Assembly: GCF_003205875.1 (NCBI RefSeq)
Contig: NZ_PUBZ01000109.1
Location: 1 to 42,307 of the forward strand
From: Herpetosiphon llansteffanensis
GTDB lineage: Bacteria > Chloroflexota > Chloroflexia > Chloroflexales > Herpetosiphonaceae
Length of the DNA: 42,307 bases
Direction: 5' to 3'
Shown: positions 17,492 to 25,800 of the stretch, one piece after another
Position numbering within the stretch: position 1 is the stretch's first letter
Layout: each line of letters starts with the position of its first letter
Notes under the pieces: model-generated
The model's database searches: none
Seen by the model: only the letters and a program-made list of their open reading frames with translations
What the model was told of the DNA's origin: nothing
Translations under genes and position numbers: made by a program

Positions 17492-18850
17492 ATGACCAAA
17501 ATCCTCGATATTCGGCCAACCTTAGATGACGTGCGGGCTGCGCTCGATGCTGGCGCAATCGACCAAGCAAGTCAACTGGTTGCCAACCTACACGCTGCCG
17601 ATGCAGCAGCGATCCTCGATGAACTCGAATCCGATGAGCTTTACGAAGTTTTTGCTCGCCTCAACCTTGAGCATGGCGCAGATGTTTTAATTGAGCTTGA
17701 TACCGATTCGCAAGTGGAACTGGCCGAAACCCTCACCAGCGATCAGCTTTCTGATTTGCTTGAGCAAATGGAGCCGGATGATGCAGCTGATGTGTTGGTC
17801 GAGTTAGAGCCAGCCCAAATCGCTGCCACGCTTGCCGCCATGGACCCAGAAGATTCCGACGATGTTCGCCAATTGATGCAGCACGACGAGGAGAGCGCTG
17901 GCGGCTTGATGACCTCGCATGTCGTGACCTTGCGTGATCGATTAAGCACCCAACAGGCAATCGAATTGCTGCGCGGTTTGCAGCCAGAAGATGAATCGGT
18001 CTACTATTTGTATGTGGTTGATGCCAACGATGCGCTGGTTGGCGTGGTAAGTTTGCGCTCATTGGTCATGGCTCCTGCCCAAACTCAGCTCAGCGACATT
18101 ATGGATCGCAACGTGATTACCGCCAGTGTTGAAACCGACCAAGAAGAATGTGCGCGCTTGCTTGCTCGTTACGACTTGTTGGCCTTGCCCGTGGTTGATG
18201 CGCAACGGCGGATTGTCGGCGCGGTTACTGCCGACGATATTATCGACGTAATCGCAGAAGAAGCTACCGAGGATATGTATCGCCTCGCCAACTTGCCACA
18301 AGACGAAGATGTTGAAGATTCATTGTTTCGCTCATCGCGACGGCGCTTATTTTGGCTGTTTGTCAATTTGCCCACAGCCATTTTGGCGGCTTGGGTGGTG
18401 AGCAACTTCGATGGTACGGTCGAAAAAGTGACGGCGCTAGTGCCATTTATGCCAATTATTGCAGGCATGGGCGGCAATGCAGGCATTCAAACCCTGACCT
18501 TGATTGTACGTTCGATTGCTTTGGGTGAAGTGGCAACTGGCCAAGGATTCCGCGCCTTAGGTCGCGAAGTTGGCATTGGGGCGATCAATGGCGTAGCATT
18601 TGGCAGCGCAATTGGTGTGCTTGGCTGGTTGTGGCAGGGCAATCCAATGTTGGGATTGGTTGCAGGCTGTGCGATGTTGCTAAATTTGGTATCAGCGGCA
18701 ATTGCTGGCACGGTTGTGCCGCTCACGCTCAAGTTGTTTCGGGTTGACCCAGCGTTGGCCTCAGGCGTGATTGTGACCACCGTGACCGATGTAACTGGCT
18801 ATAGCTGCCTGCTTGGTTTAGCTACGATCTTAATTCGCTATTTAATCTAG
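17492..18850 (+). CDS. mgtE: Magnesium transporter MgtE
   Basis: A 452-residue inner-membrane magnesium channel of the MgtE family. The cytoplasmic N-domain is a series of acidic helical repeats (AAILDELESDELYEVFARL, ADVLVELEPAQIAATLAAM). Two CBS domains follow (around DRNVITASVETDQEECARLL). The C-terminal pore of about five helices begins at RRRLFWLFVNLPTAILAAW and contains the family signature GMGGNAGIQT. The ATG at 17492 has GGAGG six bases upstream and gives the usual N-terminus; the frame's upstream extension is dropped. The N-domain and CBS pair are known to close the pore at high magnesium. A leader ORF and hairpin precede the gene. Confidence 0.95.
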   Translation: MTKILDIRPTLDDVRAALDAGAIDQASQLVANLHAADAAAILDELESDELYEVFARLNLEHGADVLIELDTDSQVELAETLTSDQLSDLLEQMEPDDAADVLVELEPAQIAATLAAMDPEDSDDVRQLMQHDEESAGGLMTSHVVTLRDRLSTQQAIELLRGLQPEDESVYYLYVVDANDALVGVVSLRSLVMAPAQTQLSDIMDRNVITASVETDQEECARLLARYDLLALPVVDAQRRIVGAVTADDIIDVIAEEATEDMYRLANLPQDEDVEDSLFRSSRRRLFWLFVNLPTAILAAWVVSNFDGTVEKVTALVPFMPIIAGMGGNAGIQTLTLIVRSIALGEVATGQGFRALGREVGIGAINGVAFGSAIGVLGWLWQGNPMLGLVAGCAMLLNLVSAAIAGTVVPLTLKLFRVDPALASGVIVTTVTDVTGYSCLLGLATILIRYLI

Positions 18851-18858
18851 GAGCGTCT

Positions 18859-18891
18859 ATGCCTACTGATAACGACCCGCCAGACCAGTAG
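18859..18891 (+). CDS. Putative 10-codon ORF MPTDNDPPDQ after mgtE
   Basis: A ten-codon ORF whose AGGAG ribosome site overlaps the mgtE stop codon, five bases before the ATG. The peptide MPTDNDPPDQ alternates acidic residues and prolines, the composition that destabilises ribosomes at low magnesium in known leader peptides. It ends at the foot of the terminator stem. Whether it is translated is unknown. Confidence 0.4.
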   Translation: MPTDNDPPDQ

Positions 18892-18938
18892 AACGGCACG
18901 AGTTGCAAGATCAATTGCCTCGTGCCGTTCGTGTTTTT
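18892..18938 (+). terminator. Rho-independent terminator of mgtE
   Basis: AACGGCACGAG (18892-18902) pairs perfectly with CTCGTGCCGTT (18919-18929); inside the loop GCAA and TTGC can extend the stem. After CGTG comes a run of five U residues. Confidence 0.85.
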
Positions 18939-18943
18939 AGGGC

Positions 18944-19588
18944 CTATTGGGTTGGCACTAAGAATTGCGCCGAACACCACCCCTCAACTTGGGTCTGAAC
19001 CTCGCGGACTTGGAACCACAACGTCCCATCAATATTTTGCTCGGAGAGCTTGGTTAATTGCGTTCCCTCAGGCATCGTTTTGACAATATTGCCACCAGGC
19101 TGATCGCGTAAGAACAAGCCATCGCTGCCAGTGCCAGTGACCGCAAAAACAGGGCCTTCGCTAGGAATCGTCCCGTTATCGGTAGGAACCAAGCCCTCTA
19201 GTGTGGGTGATGGCCCAACGACAATTTGCGAAGTTGGTTGGTTGGGCAGATTCAAGCCTTGGTTGTTATTGGGATCTTCAGTTTTACCAGGCCGATTCGA
19301 ATATAAGATGAAGATAATCAGTACAATCACCACGACTGTGGCAATTACAACATAGCGATAGCCACCTTTGCTGAGCCACGAGGCGACACCTTGGGTATTG
19401 AATGTGTCGATTGGGCTGGTGCGGCTGGTGTTGGCGCGGCGGCGCTCTGAGCGCCAATCATTATTAACCATGCCTTGCCACGACTGATCATCTTTGCGTA
19501 ACTCGGCTGGGTCAATCCGACGGGTAGGGGCGGTTGGGCTGGTTTCGTCATCTGGACGGTCATAGGGACGAAAGCGGTTTTGGCTCAT
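18944..19588 (-). CDS. Single-pass membrane protein with C-terminal SH3-like domain
   Basis: A 214-residue protein of unknown role. Residues 1-70 are polar and arginine-rich (MSQNRFRPYDRPDDE, RRIDPAELRKDDQSW), so they should face the cytoplasm. One membrane helix follows at about 78-97 (YVVIATVVVIVLIIFILYS), then a proline/asparagine-rich linker. The C-terminal 65 residues resemble a bacterial SH3 fold (GLFLRDQPGGNIVKTMPEGT, LWFQVREVQTQVEGWC), a fold often bound to cell wall. ATG 19588 is chosen because AAGGA lies eight bases upstream; the ATG at 19597 lies within that ribosome site. The gene is convergent with mgtE and may monitor the envelope, which is inference. Confidence 0.75.
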   Translation of the reverse strand: MSQNRFRPYDRPDDETSPTAPTRRIDPAELRKDDQSWQGMVNNDWRSERRRANTSRTSPIDTFNTQGVASWLSKGGYRYVVIATVVVIVLIIFILYSNRPGKTEDPNNNQGLNLPNQPTSQIVVGPSPTLEGLVPTDNGTIPSEGPVFAVTGTGSDGLFLRDQPGGNIVKTMPEGTQLTKLSEQNIDGTLWFQVREVQTQVEGWCSAQFLVPTQ

Positions 19589-19728
19589 CGCCGTCATCCT
19601 TTCATCGCTGCAACTACTCTAGGTCGCTTTACTAGTGCCTATTATCAATGAAGTTTGGTGTTTGGGCAAGAAGAATCCTACAAGCCCAGAATTATTCGCA
19701 CTCAAAATTTGCTCAGCCTGCTGATAGA

Positions 19729-20379
19729 TTAAGGGTTGATCTCCAAAAAACGTAGCGGCCCTGGCGATGTTGAGCGAGCGTGATAACCATAATCGATGAA
19801 ATATAGCCCACGGCTATCTGCTTCCCATGCATTGCCACACAATCTGGCAACAGAATTTTCAACCGAAACGATTGTTGGAGTTAGCGGTGATGCGCCTGGG
19901 GTTGGCACAAACCAGACGGTTCCTTGTCCGATGTTATAGAGGCCATTGGGTGAGACACTGTTATCAATGAAACGCGGCCCTGTACTCCACCATGGGCTTG
20001 TCTTATGTGGATCAGTCTTTCGAGTATCTGTCACAGTTGCCGTCGATAGATCAATCAGCCAATGCGGCATGACAATCAACACATCATTGCTTGCCCCAAG
20101 CATCCAATCCATTGGATCTCCATAGGCATGCTTATCGGCCTCAGGAAGGACGATAGGCTGTTTCGTGATTAGGGAATATATTTGATACTGCTCAGCGGCA
20201 GGGCGATTCATCTGTACAATTAGCGCATATTCTCGGCTTGGGGAAATACTACAATCATCAATCTCTAGATCCAACACTCTGGGCGCAATCGCATCGCGCT
20301 CGTCGTGGTTCAGCGTTGTGTTACAGGCCGCAAGAAAAACCAGGAGACTAAGGCTACCAACCAAGCGTTTCCATCTCAT
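19729..20379 (-). CDS. Predicted lipoprotein of unknown function
   Basis: A 216-residue protein with a lipoprotein signal: MRWKRLV, a hydrophobic core, then LAAC with the lipidated cysteine at position 19. The mature part has motifs suggesting a beta-propeller-like or WD-type fragment (EYALIVQMNRP, NDVLIVMPHWLIDLSTA, YFIDYGYHARS), but no family is recognised with certainty. AGGAG precedes the ATG by six bases. The gene stands alone, 132 bp upstream of the SH3-like protein gene on the same strand. Confidence 0.75.
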   Translation of the reverse strand: MRWKRLVGSLSLLVFLAACNTTLNHDERDAIAPRVLDLEIDDCSISPSREYALIVQMNRPAAEQYQIYSLITKQPIVLPEADKHAYGDPMDWMLGASNDVLIVMPHWLIDLSTATVTDTRKTDPHKTSPWWSTGPRFIDNSVSPNGLYNIGQGTVWFVPTPGASPLTPTIVSVENSVARLCGNAWEADSRGLYFIDYGYHARSTSPGPLRFLEINP

Positions 20380-20504
20380 CAGCTACTCCTTATCAATTAA
20401 GTACAGACCACCCATCCAAAATATAACATTCATGGTTCGTTTAATGATAGTACACTGAATAGCGAAGAATGAAGGCTCAAAGCTCGAGGCTAAAAAAGCA
20501 ACCT

Positions 20505-20564
20505 TTGCGATCTTCGCGATCTTCGCGGTTGCAAGCTTCGTGTCCTTCGTGTTCTTCGTGGATC
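20505..20564. repeat. CTTCGCG/CTTCGTG direct repeat before aldo/keto reductase
   Basis: Six or seven reiterations of CTTCGYG spaced by short variable bases (GATCTTCGCGATCTTCGCGG, TTCGTGTCCTTCGTG). It is the reverse orientation of the CACGAAG repeat family seen elsewhere, and ends about 10 bases before the ribosome site of the next gene. Confidence 0.75.
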
Positions 20565-20588
20565 AATAGTTTGTTTGGAGGAAGCAGC

Positions 20589-21566
20589 ATGCGTTATCGC
20601 AAACTAGGCCGAACTGGACTTAAAGTTTCTGAATTGTGTTTGGGCACAATGACTTTTGGCTGGAGTGTCGAGGAGCCAGAGTCGTTTGCCATTATGAGCC
20701 AAGCGCTTGATGCAGGCATCAATTTTTTTGATACTGCTGATGTCTATTCGCGCTGGGACCCGCGTTCGTATGCAGGCAAAACCGAAGAAATTATCGGGCG
20801 TTGGTTGGCCGAAGATGCAAGTCGGCGCGATAAAGTTGTGCTCGCAACCAAAGTGCGCGGCCAAATGGGCGACCAACCAAACGATCAAGGGCTTTCGCGC
20901 AAACACATCATCGCGGCGGTCGATGCCAGCTTGCGGCGCTTGCAAACCGATTACATCGACCTCTATCAAACCCACTTTCCCGATGGCGAAGTGCCAATTG
21001 AAGAAACCCTACGCGCGCTTGACGATTTGGTGCGAGCTGGCAAAGTGCGCTACATCGGCTGCTCGAATTATCGCGCATGGCAATTGATGGAAGCCCTGTG
21101 GACGAGCGACAAGCTGAATCTAGCCCGCTACGATTCGTTGCAACCGCATTACCATTTGCTCAATCGCGAAGAATTTGAGCGCGAACTGCAACCAGTGTGT
21201 TTGAAATATGGCGTTGGCGTGATTGTTTATAGCCCACTTGCTGGCGGCTTGTTGACTGGCAAGTTTCGGCGTGGGCAGCCAATTCCTGAGGGCACGCGGG
21301 TTGCTGAACGTGGCCGTGACGATAAACGCTTGGGCGAGCCATTGTGGCAATTGATCGATCAGCTGGAAGTGTTAGCAGAAAAGCATCACAAAACCATTCC
21401 CCAACTGGCAGTTGCTTGGGTCACTGGCGCACCAGCAATTACCTCGGCAATTATTGGTGCAACCAGCAGCGCGCAATTGCAAGACACCTTGGGCGCTGCC
21501 GAATTTGAACTGAGTGCCGAAGATCGGGCAACTTTAGACAACCTAAGTGCTTGGGAGAACGTCTAA
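20589..21566 (+). CDS. Aldo/keto reductase
   Basis: A 325-residue TIM-barrel NADPH-dependent reductase of carbonyl compounds. The catalytic aspartate and tyrosine are in DTADVYSRWDPRSYAG, the lysine in VLATKVRG, and the histidine in YIDLYQTHFPD. The C-terminal cofactor loop is in AIIGATSSAQL. The ATG at 20589 has GGAGG seven bases upstream and gives MRYRKLGRTGLKVSELCLG, the standard N-terminus. The 40 codons before it are open only because the repeat there lacks stops. Substrate unknown. Confidence 0.94.
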   Translation: MRYRKLGRTGLKVSELCLGTMTFGWSVEEPESFAIMSQALDAGINFFDTADVYSRWDPRSYAGKTEEIIGRWLAEDASRRDKVVLATKVRGQMGDQPNDQGLSRKHIIAAVDASLRRLQTDYIDLYQTHFPDGEVPIEETLRALDDLVRAGKVRYIGCSNYRAWQLMEALWTSDKLNLARYDSLQPHYHLLNREEFERELQPVCLKYGVGVIVYSPLAGGLLTGKFRRGQPIPEGTRVAERGRDDKRLGEPLWQLIDQLEVLAEKHHKTIPQLAVAWVTGAPAITSAIIGATSSAQLQDTLGAAEFELSAEDRATLDNLSAWENV

Positions 21567-21623
21567 ACATCATTCGGATGGCCGACGAAGCTCCATCGTA
21601 AGATTGGTTTTTGCTGAGAAACG

Positions 21624-21652
21624 TTGCCAAGGCGTAGGGGCAATGATACAAT
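21624..21652 (+). promoter_or_regulatory. Promoter of the HNH endonuclease/receiver operon
   Basis: TTGCCA (21624-21629), a 17-base spacer and TACAAT (21647-21652). Transcription should start near 21659, leaving about 43 bases before the ATG at 21702. Confidence 0.65.
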
Positions 21653-21701
21653 ACCACGGGCAACTACATCGCATCTTCCATTTCGAAGGAGTCTGATCGC
21701 G

Positions 21702-22235
21702 ATGAACTCTCCCGTACTCGTCCTCAACCATAATTACGAGCCACTCAATATCTGCTCTGCACGCCGTGCCTTGATGCTTGTGTTGGGTGGTAAAGCCGAA
21801 GTGTTGGAACACAACCACGCCGTGTTGCACACGACCAACGACACGATTGCTTGTCCGTCGGTCATCCGATTGGGCCATATGATTCGTCGTCCCTTGCCAA
21901 ACGTCAAGCTTTCTCGCCGTGAAATTTTCCGTCGCGATCACTACACCTGCCAATACTGCAATCGGATCAGTGCTGATCTCACGCTTGACCATGTGTTGCC
22001 CCGTCACCGCGGCGGTGCACATAGCTGGGAAAATCTGGTAAGCGCCTGTCGCACTTGCAATCATCGCAAGGGTGGGCGTACTCCTGAGGAGGCACGAATG
22101 CGCTTAATTCGGCCACCCTTTCGCCCGTTTGCAAGCCCATACTATTTAATCGAACGCCGGATGCATGGGCTTGGTCTTGAAGAATGGCGTAAATTTCTGC
22201 CTGCGTCCTTTCAAACAGTGGAGGACGATCAATAA
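21702..22235 (+). CDS. HNH endonuclease
   Basis: A 177-residue protein with a central HNH nuclease domain: zinc-binding CQYC and CRTC pairs flank the catalytic LDHVLPRHRGG and the NLVSAC...NHRKG segment. The N-terminal half (VLVLNHNYEPLNICSARRAL) is typical of the widespread bacterial HNH family whose biological role is unsettled; it is often a housekeeping gene and not part of a mobile element. The ATG at 21702 follows AAGGAG by 10 bases. The stop codon abuts the ribosome site of the receiver gene, so the two form an operon. Confidence 0.92.
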   Translation: MNSPVLVLNHNYEPLNICSARRALMLVLGGKAEVLEHNHAVLHTTNDTIACPSVIRLGHMIRRPLPNVKLSRREIFRRDHYTCQYCNRISADLTLDHVLPRHRGGAHSWENLVSACRTCNHRKGGRTPEEARMRLIRPPFRPFASPYYLIERRMHGLGLEEWRKFLPASFQTVEDDQ

Positions 22236-22246
22236 GGAGTTTGGGT

Positions 22247-22639
22247 ATGTTACAGCGCATTGCGGTGGTCGATGATTCGAGTGAATTTCAACAGTTAATT
22301 GATGTGATGTTGCAATATATTGGCATTCGGGAAATTCACCACTGGGCTTCGAGCCTCGAAGCGTTGCCAAAGTTGATCCAAAATCCGCCAGAACTGCTGA
22401 TTCTTGATGTGATGATGTCGGGGATGGATGGCTTGAATGTGTGGCGTGAATTACGGGCGCAGCCCAACACCAAAAGCTTGCCAGTGATCGTCTGCACTGC
22501 CGCAATTAATAGTATCGTGCATCAAGAAGCCCAGCTTAATGCAGACCCATTAACCGTGATTTTACCCAAACCATTTACGCTTGATGAATTGCGACAGGCG
22601 ATGAGTCGGGTCGCTCCACTTTGGCAAGTGGCGGTCTAA
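22247..22639 (+). CDS. Stand-alone response regulator receiver domain
   Basis: A 130-residue protein consisting only of a receiver domain. The acidic pair D9-D10, the phosphorylated aspartate D54 in LILDVMMSGMDG, T84 and K108 in LPKPF are all in place, so phosphotransfer should work. There is no output domain, so it must act through a protein partner. AAGGAG precedes the ATG by seven bases; a TTG at 22241 is in frame but too close to that site. It lies between the HNH gene and the giant TPR gene; the latter has its own promoter. Confidence 0.93.
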   Translation: MLQRIAVVDDSSEFQQLIDVMLQYIGIREIHHWASSLEALPKLIQNPPELLILDVMMSGMDGLNVWRELRAQPNTKSLPVIVCTAAINSIVHQEAQLNADPLTVILPKPFTLDELRQAMSRVAPLWQVAV

Positions 22640-22704
22640 CGACAAAAAGCCGTAGTTAATTTGGCCTAAAAATGCGAATTAGCGCACTGTAATGCTGTTT
22701 CTGC

Positions 22705-22733
22705 TTGCATAGCATCGGTGGGTACGCTATAAT
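22705..22733 (+). promoter_or_regulatory. Promoter of the giant TPR protein/roadblock operon
   Basis: TTGCAT (22705-22710), exactly 17 bases, then a perfect TATAAT (22728-22733). Transcription should start near 22740, about 108 bases before the ATG at 22848. Confidence 0.75.
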
Positions 22734-22847
22734 ACTTTCGCATTTTACGCCATTATTCTTTAGCAATTCGCCCAAATCCACGATCGTCATTCAGTGATCG
22801 ACACGGATTATCAGATGCGCTGGATGCACAGCGCAGGGAGGAGCGGC

Positions 22848-25800
22848 ATGGCTCTCACCACGATCCAAGCACTCTACGATGAAGCACGGTCTGCTCTCGA
22901 AACAGGGAAGGAGGAGCGTGCCATAGGTGCGAGTGAGCATCTGCTTGAATCGTTTCCCTATTATCTTGAAGCGTACCGTATCCTCGGCGAATCGTATCTC
23001 AACCGCCAAGATTTAGCCAAAGCCGTCGAAGCCTTTGAACGGGTCTTACGTTCCGACCCCGAAAATATCCCTGTCCACGTTGGCTTGGGGGTAACCTACG
23101 AGCGCCAAGGCAATCTCGCAGCGGCTATCCGCGAATTTGAACAAGCTTTTGAAATTAAGCCCGATTTGCCTGAGTTGCGTTCGCAAGTCTTGCGTTTGTA
23201 TACCGAAGCATGGGGTAGCGAAAACGCCCGCATTTTGCTGAAAAAAGCAGGCCTTGGTCGCATGTATGTGCGCGGACGACGCTTCGATAAGGCGATTCAA
23301 GAATTTAACGATGTGCTCGCCGACGATCCCAAACGGGTCGATATTGCGGTTGCCCTCGCCGAAGCACTTTGGCGCAATGGCCAAGAGGCCGAGGCCGCCG
23401 AAGTTGCCAGCGATATTCTGCGCGACTATCCCGATATGCTCAAGGCCAATCTGATTTTGGGCTATCACTTGTTGTCTGCTGGCGATCCCAAGGGGCGTAC
23501 GTTGTGGCAACATGCCCAGCAACTCGACCCTAGCCAAGGCGTGGCCTATGCCTTGTTCGATGGAATGCTCCCCCCAGTCGAAGCCCCCGATACCAAAATT
23601 GAAGCCTTTGATGAAGCTGCTTGGAAGGCCAAAAAGGCCGATAAAGAACGGCTTGCCCGCGAAGCAGTCGAACAAGCTGAACGCGCTGAACGCGAGCGCA
23701 TCGCCGCTGAACAAGCAAGCAAAGCACCTGCCGCCTCATGGCTGGCCGAAGTCGAAGCCGAACCGGTCGCGGTTGGGGTGGCTGCCCACGGCGATGACGA
23801 TTTCTTGCGCAGTTTGTTGTTTGGCGATTTTGGGGCCGCGCCTGCTAGCCCACCCGCCCAAACCACCAGCGCCGAACCAGCCTACGATGTCGATTTCAAT
23901 CTCGACGACTTGGGCTTGGATATTCAGCCCTTCTCGCTTGATGAGGTCGATGAATCTGACCCATTCAGCAACAAATCCTCAACTCCTGCCGCCGAACCAG
24001 TGCTTACACCAGTAATGCCTGAACCAGAACCCGTGGTGGCAAATACTGTTGATCCTGATGATTTTGAGTTGCCAAGCGATCTTACGCCATTCAGTTTTGG
24101 CGATTGGGACGAAAGCGACATCGATGATATTCCAGGCATTGGCTCGGATACTGGCAAATTGCCAGAACAATTGCAGCCATTCTCGTTGGAAAATTTTGAT
24201 GATGTGCAACCTGAAACCAACACCAAGGCCCAAGATGATGATGTTGTATTGCCGAATACCTTAAAGCCGTTCTCACTCGATGAACTGAGCTTCGACGAAA
24301 TCGACACGCCATCAGAGCCAAGCATGCCATTTAGCCGCGATTTACCGCGATATCCCGATAGCGAGGAAGAATCAACCGGCTTTAGCTGGCAACAACCACG
24401 CTCGCGCTCACGCTCGATCTTTGGCGCACAACCTGAGCCAGAGTTCAACCAAGACGAAGAAGATGATGCTGGGATCTTCAATCGCATGGTGATCAAGAAG
24501 CAAACCCAAACCTTGCCACCATTGGTTGAGCCAGTCTACGATCCAAGCGATTCTGACGAAGAAGCGATGAACTTCTTCTCCAATGATAACGTCGATTTGC
24601 GCAATTATGATGAGCATGATTTGCACACGGCAGATACCGAGCCTGCAATCACGCCATTCTCATTAACTGATTTGGGCTTAGATGCAGCCGAAATTGCCGA
24701 TTACAACGCAATGGGTAACCTCGACCAACCGCAAACCCAAGCCGATGAAGAATTGGAAATCAAACCATTCTCATTGGCCGAGCTTGGGCTGAGCGACGAT
24801 GAGATTGCGCTGTTGCAAGCCAGCGACGATAGCGCCTTGCCAACCGATCCTACCAACGATGAATCAGGCTTAACGCCGTTCTCGTTGAATGAATTTGGCT
24901 TCGATGCTCCCGCCGCTAGCGATGAGCAAGCATTTAGCTTTGATGAGCCAAATATTACCCCCTTCTCGCTCGACGATTTGGGGCTTGATGCTGATGAGCA
25001 AGCGCTCTACTCAGGCGAGTTCAAGGCAACCCCAGCAGCTGAACCCACACCCAAGGTCGAAGAAGAGCCAAATATGACTCCCTTCTCGTTGACCGATTTG
25101 GGCCTCGATGCTGATGAAATCGCTCAATTCGAAGCCATGAATCAAGCACCAGCCGCCGATGATGAATTCAATTTCGATGGTGGTTTGCAGCCGTTCTCAC
25201 TCGATGATTTGGGCTTCGATCAAGAGCCACAAGCCTACGAGGAGCCAGTGCGCGAGCTAAGCGATAGCTCACAACCGTTCTCCTTAAATGATATTGGCTT
25301 GTCTGCTGAAGAAATTGCCGCAATCGAACAAGCTGGCCAAAATCAAAGTGATGACCCAATTTTTGATAACTTGTTGGGCATTGGCCAACACCAAGGCTAT
25401 GTCGATTTGACCGACATCATCAATCAATTTGATGATCCAGAATCGCAAACCGAGGAAATCGACCGCATCGCTTTGGCTTTGCACGATAATGGCATCCAAA
25501 TTCGCGATGGCGATGAGGTTATCAATATGGACGAGGAGTTCTCTGGTGATGAGGCCGATGCCTACGAAACCGAAGAACCACTTGCCAACTTCATTGCTGG
25601 CGATTTCGATCAGCCTGTGAGCTACAATCAACAATCAACTGATTTGGAGCCAGCAATGACTCCGTTCTCGTTGACTGACCTTGGCTTGAGCGCTGAAGAA
25701 ATTGCGGAACTCAATGGCGAAAGCAGCGAAACCACCGCAGAAGAACCAGCGCCATTCTCGTTCGATAATTTCGAATTGGATGCGCCGGCAACGAACGAAG

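Noticed and set aside
20469-20588. A 40-residue N-terminal extension of the aldo/keto reductase
   Set aside because: It translates the CTTCGCG repeat into serine/arginine-rich text, and a strong ribosome site marks the ATG at 20589.
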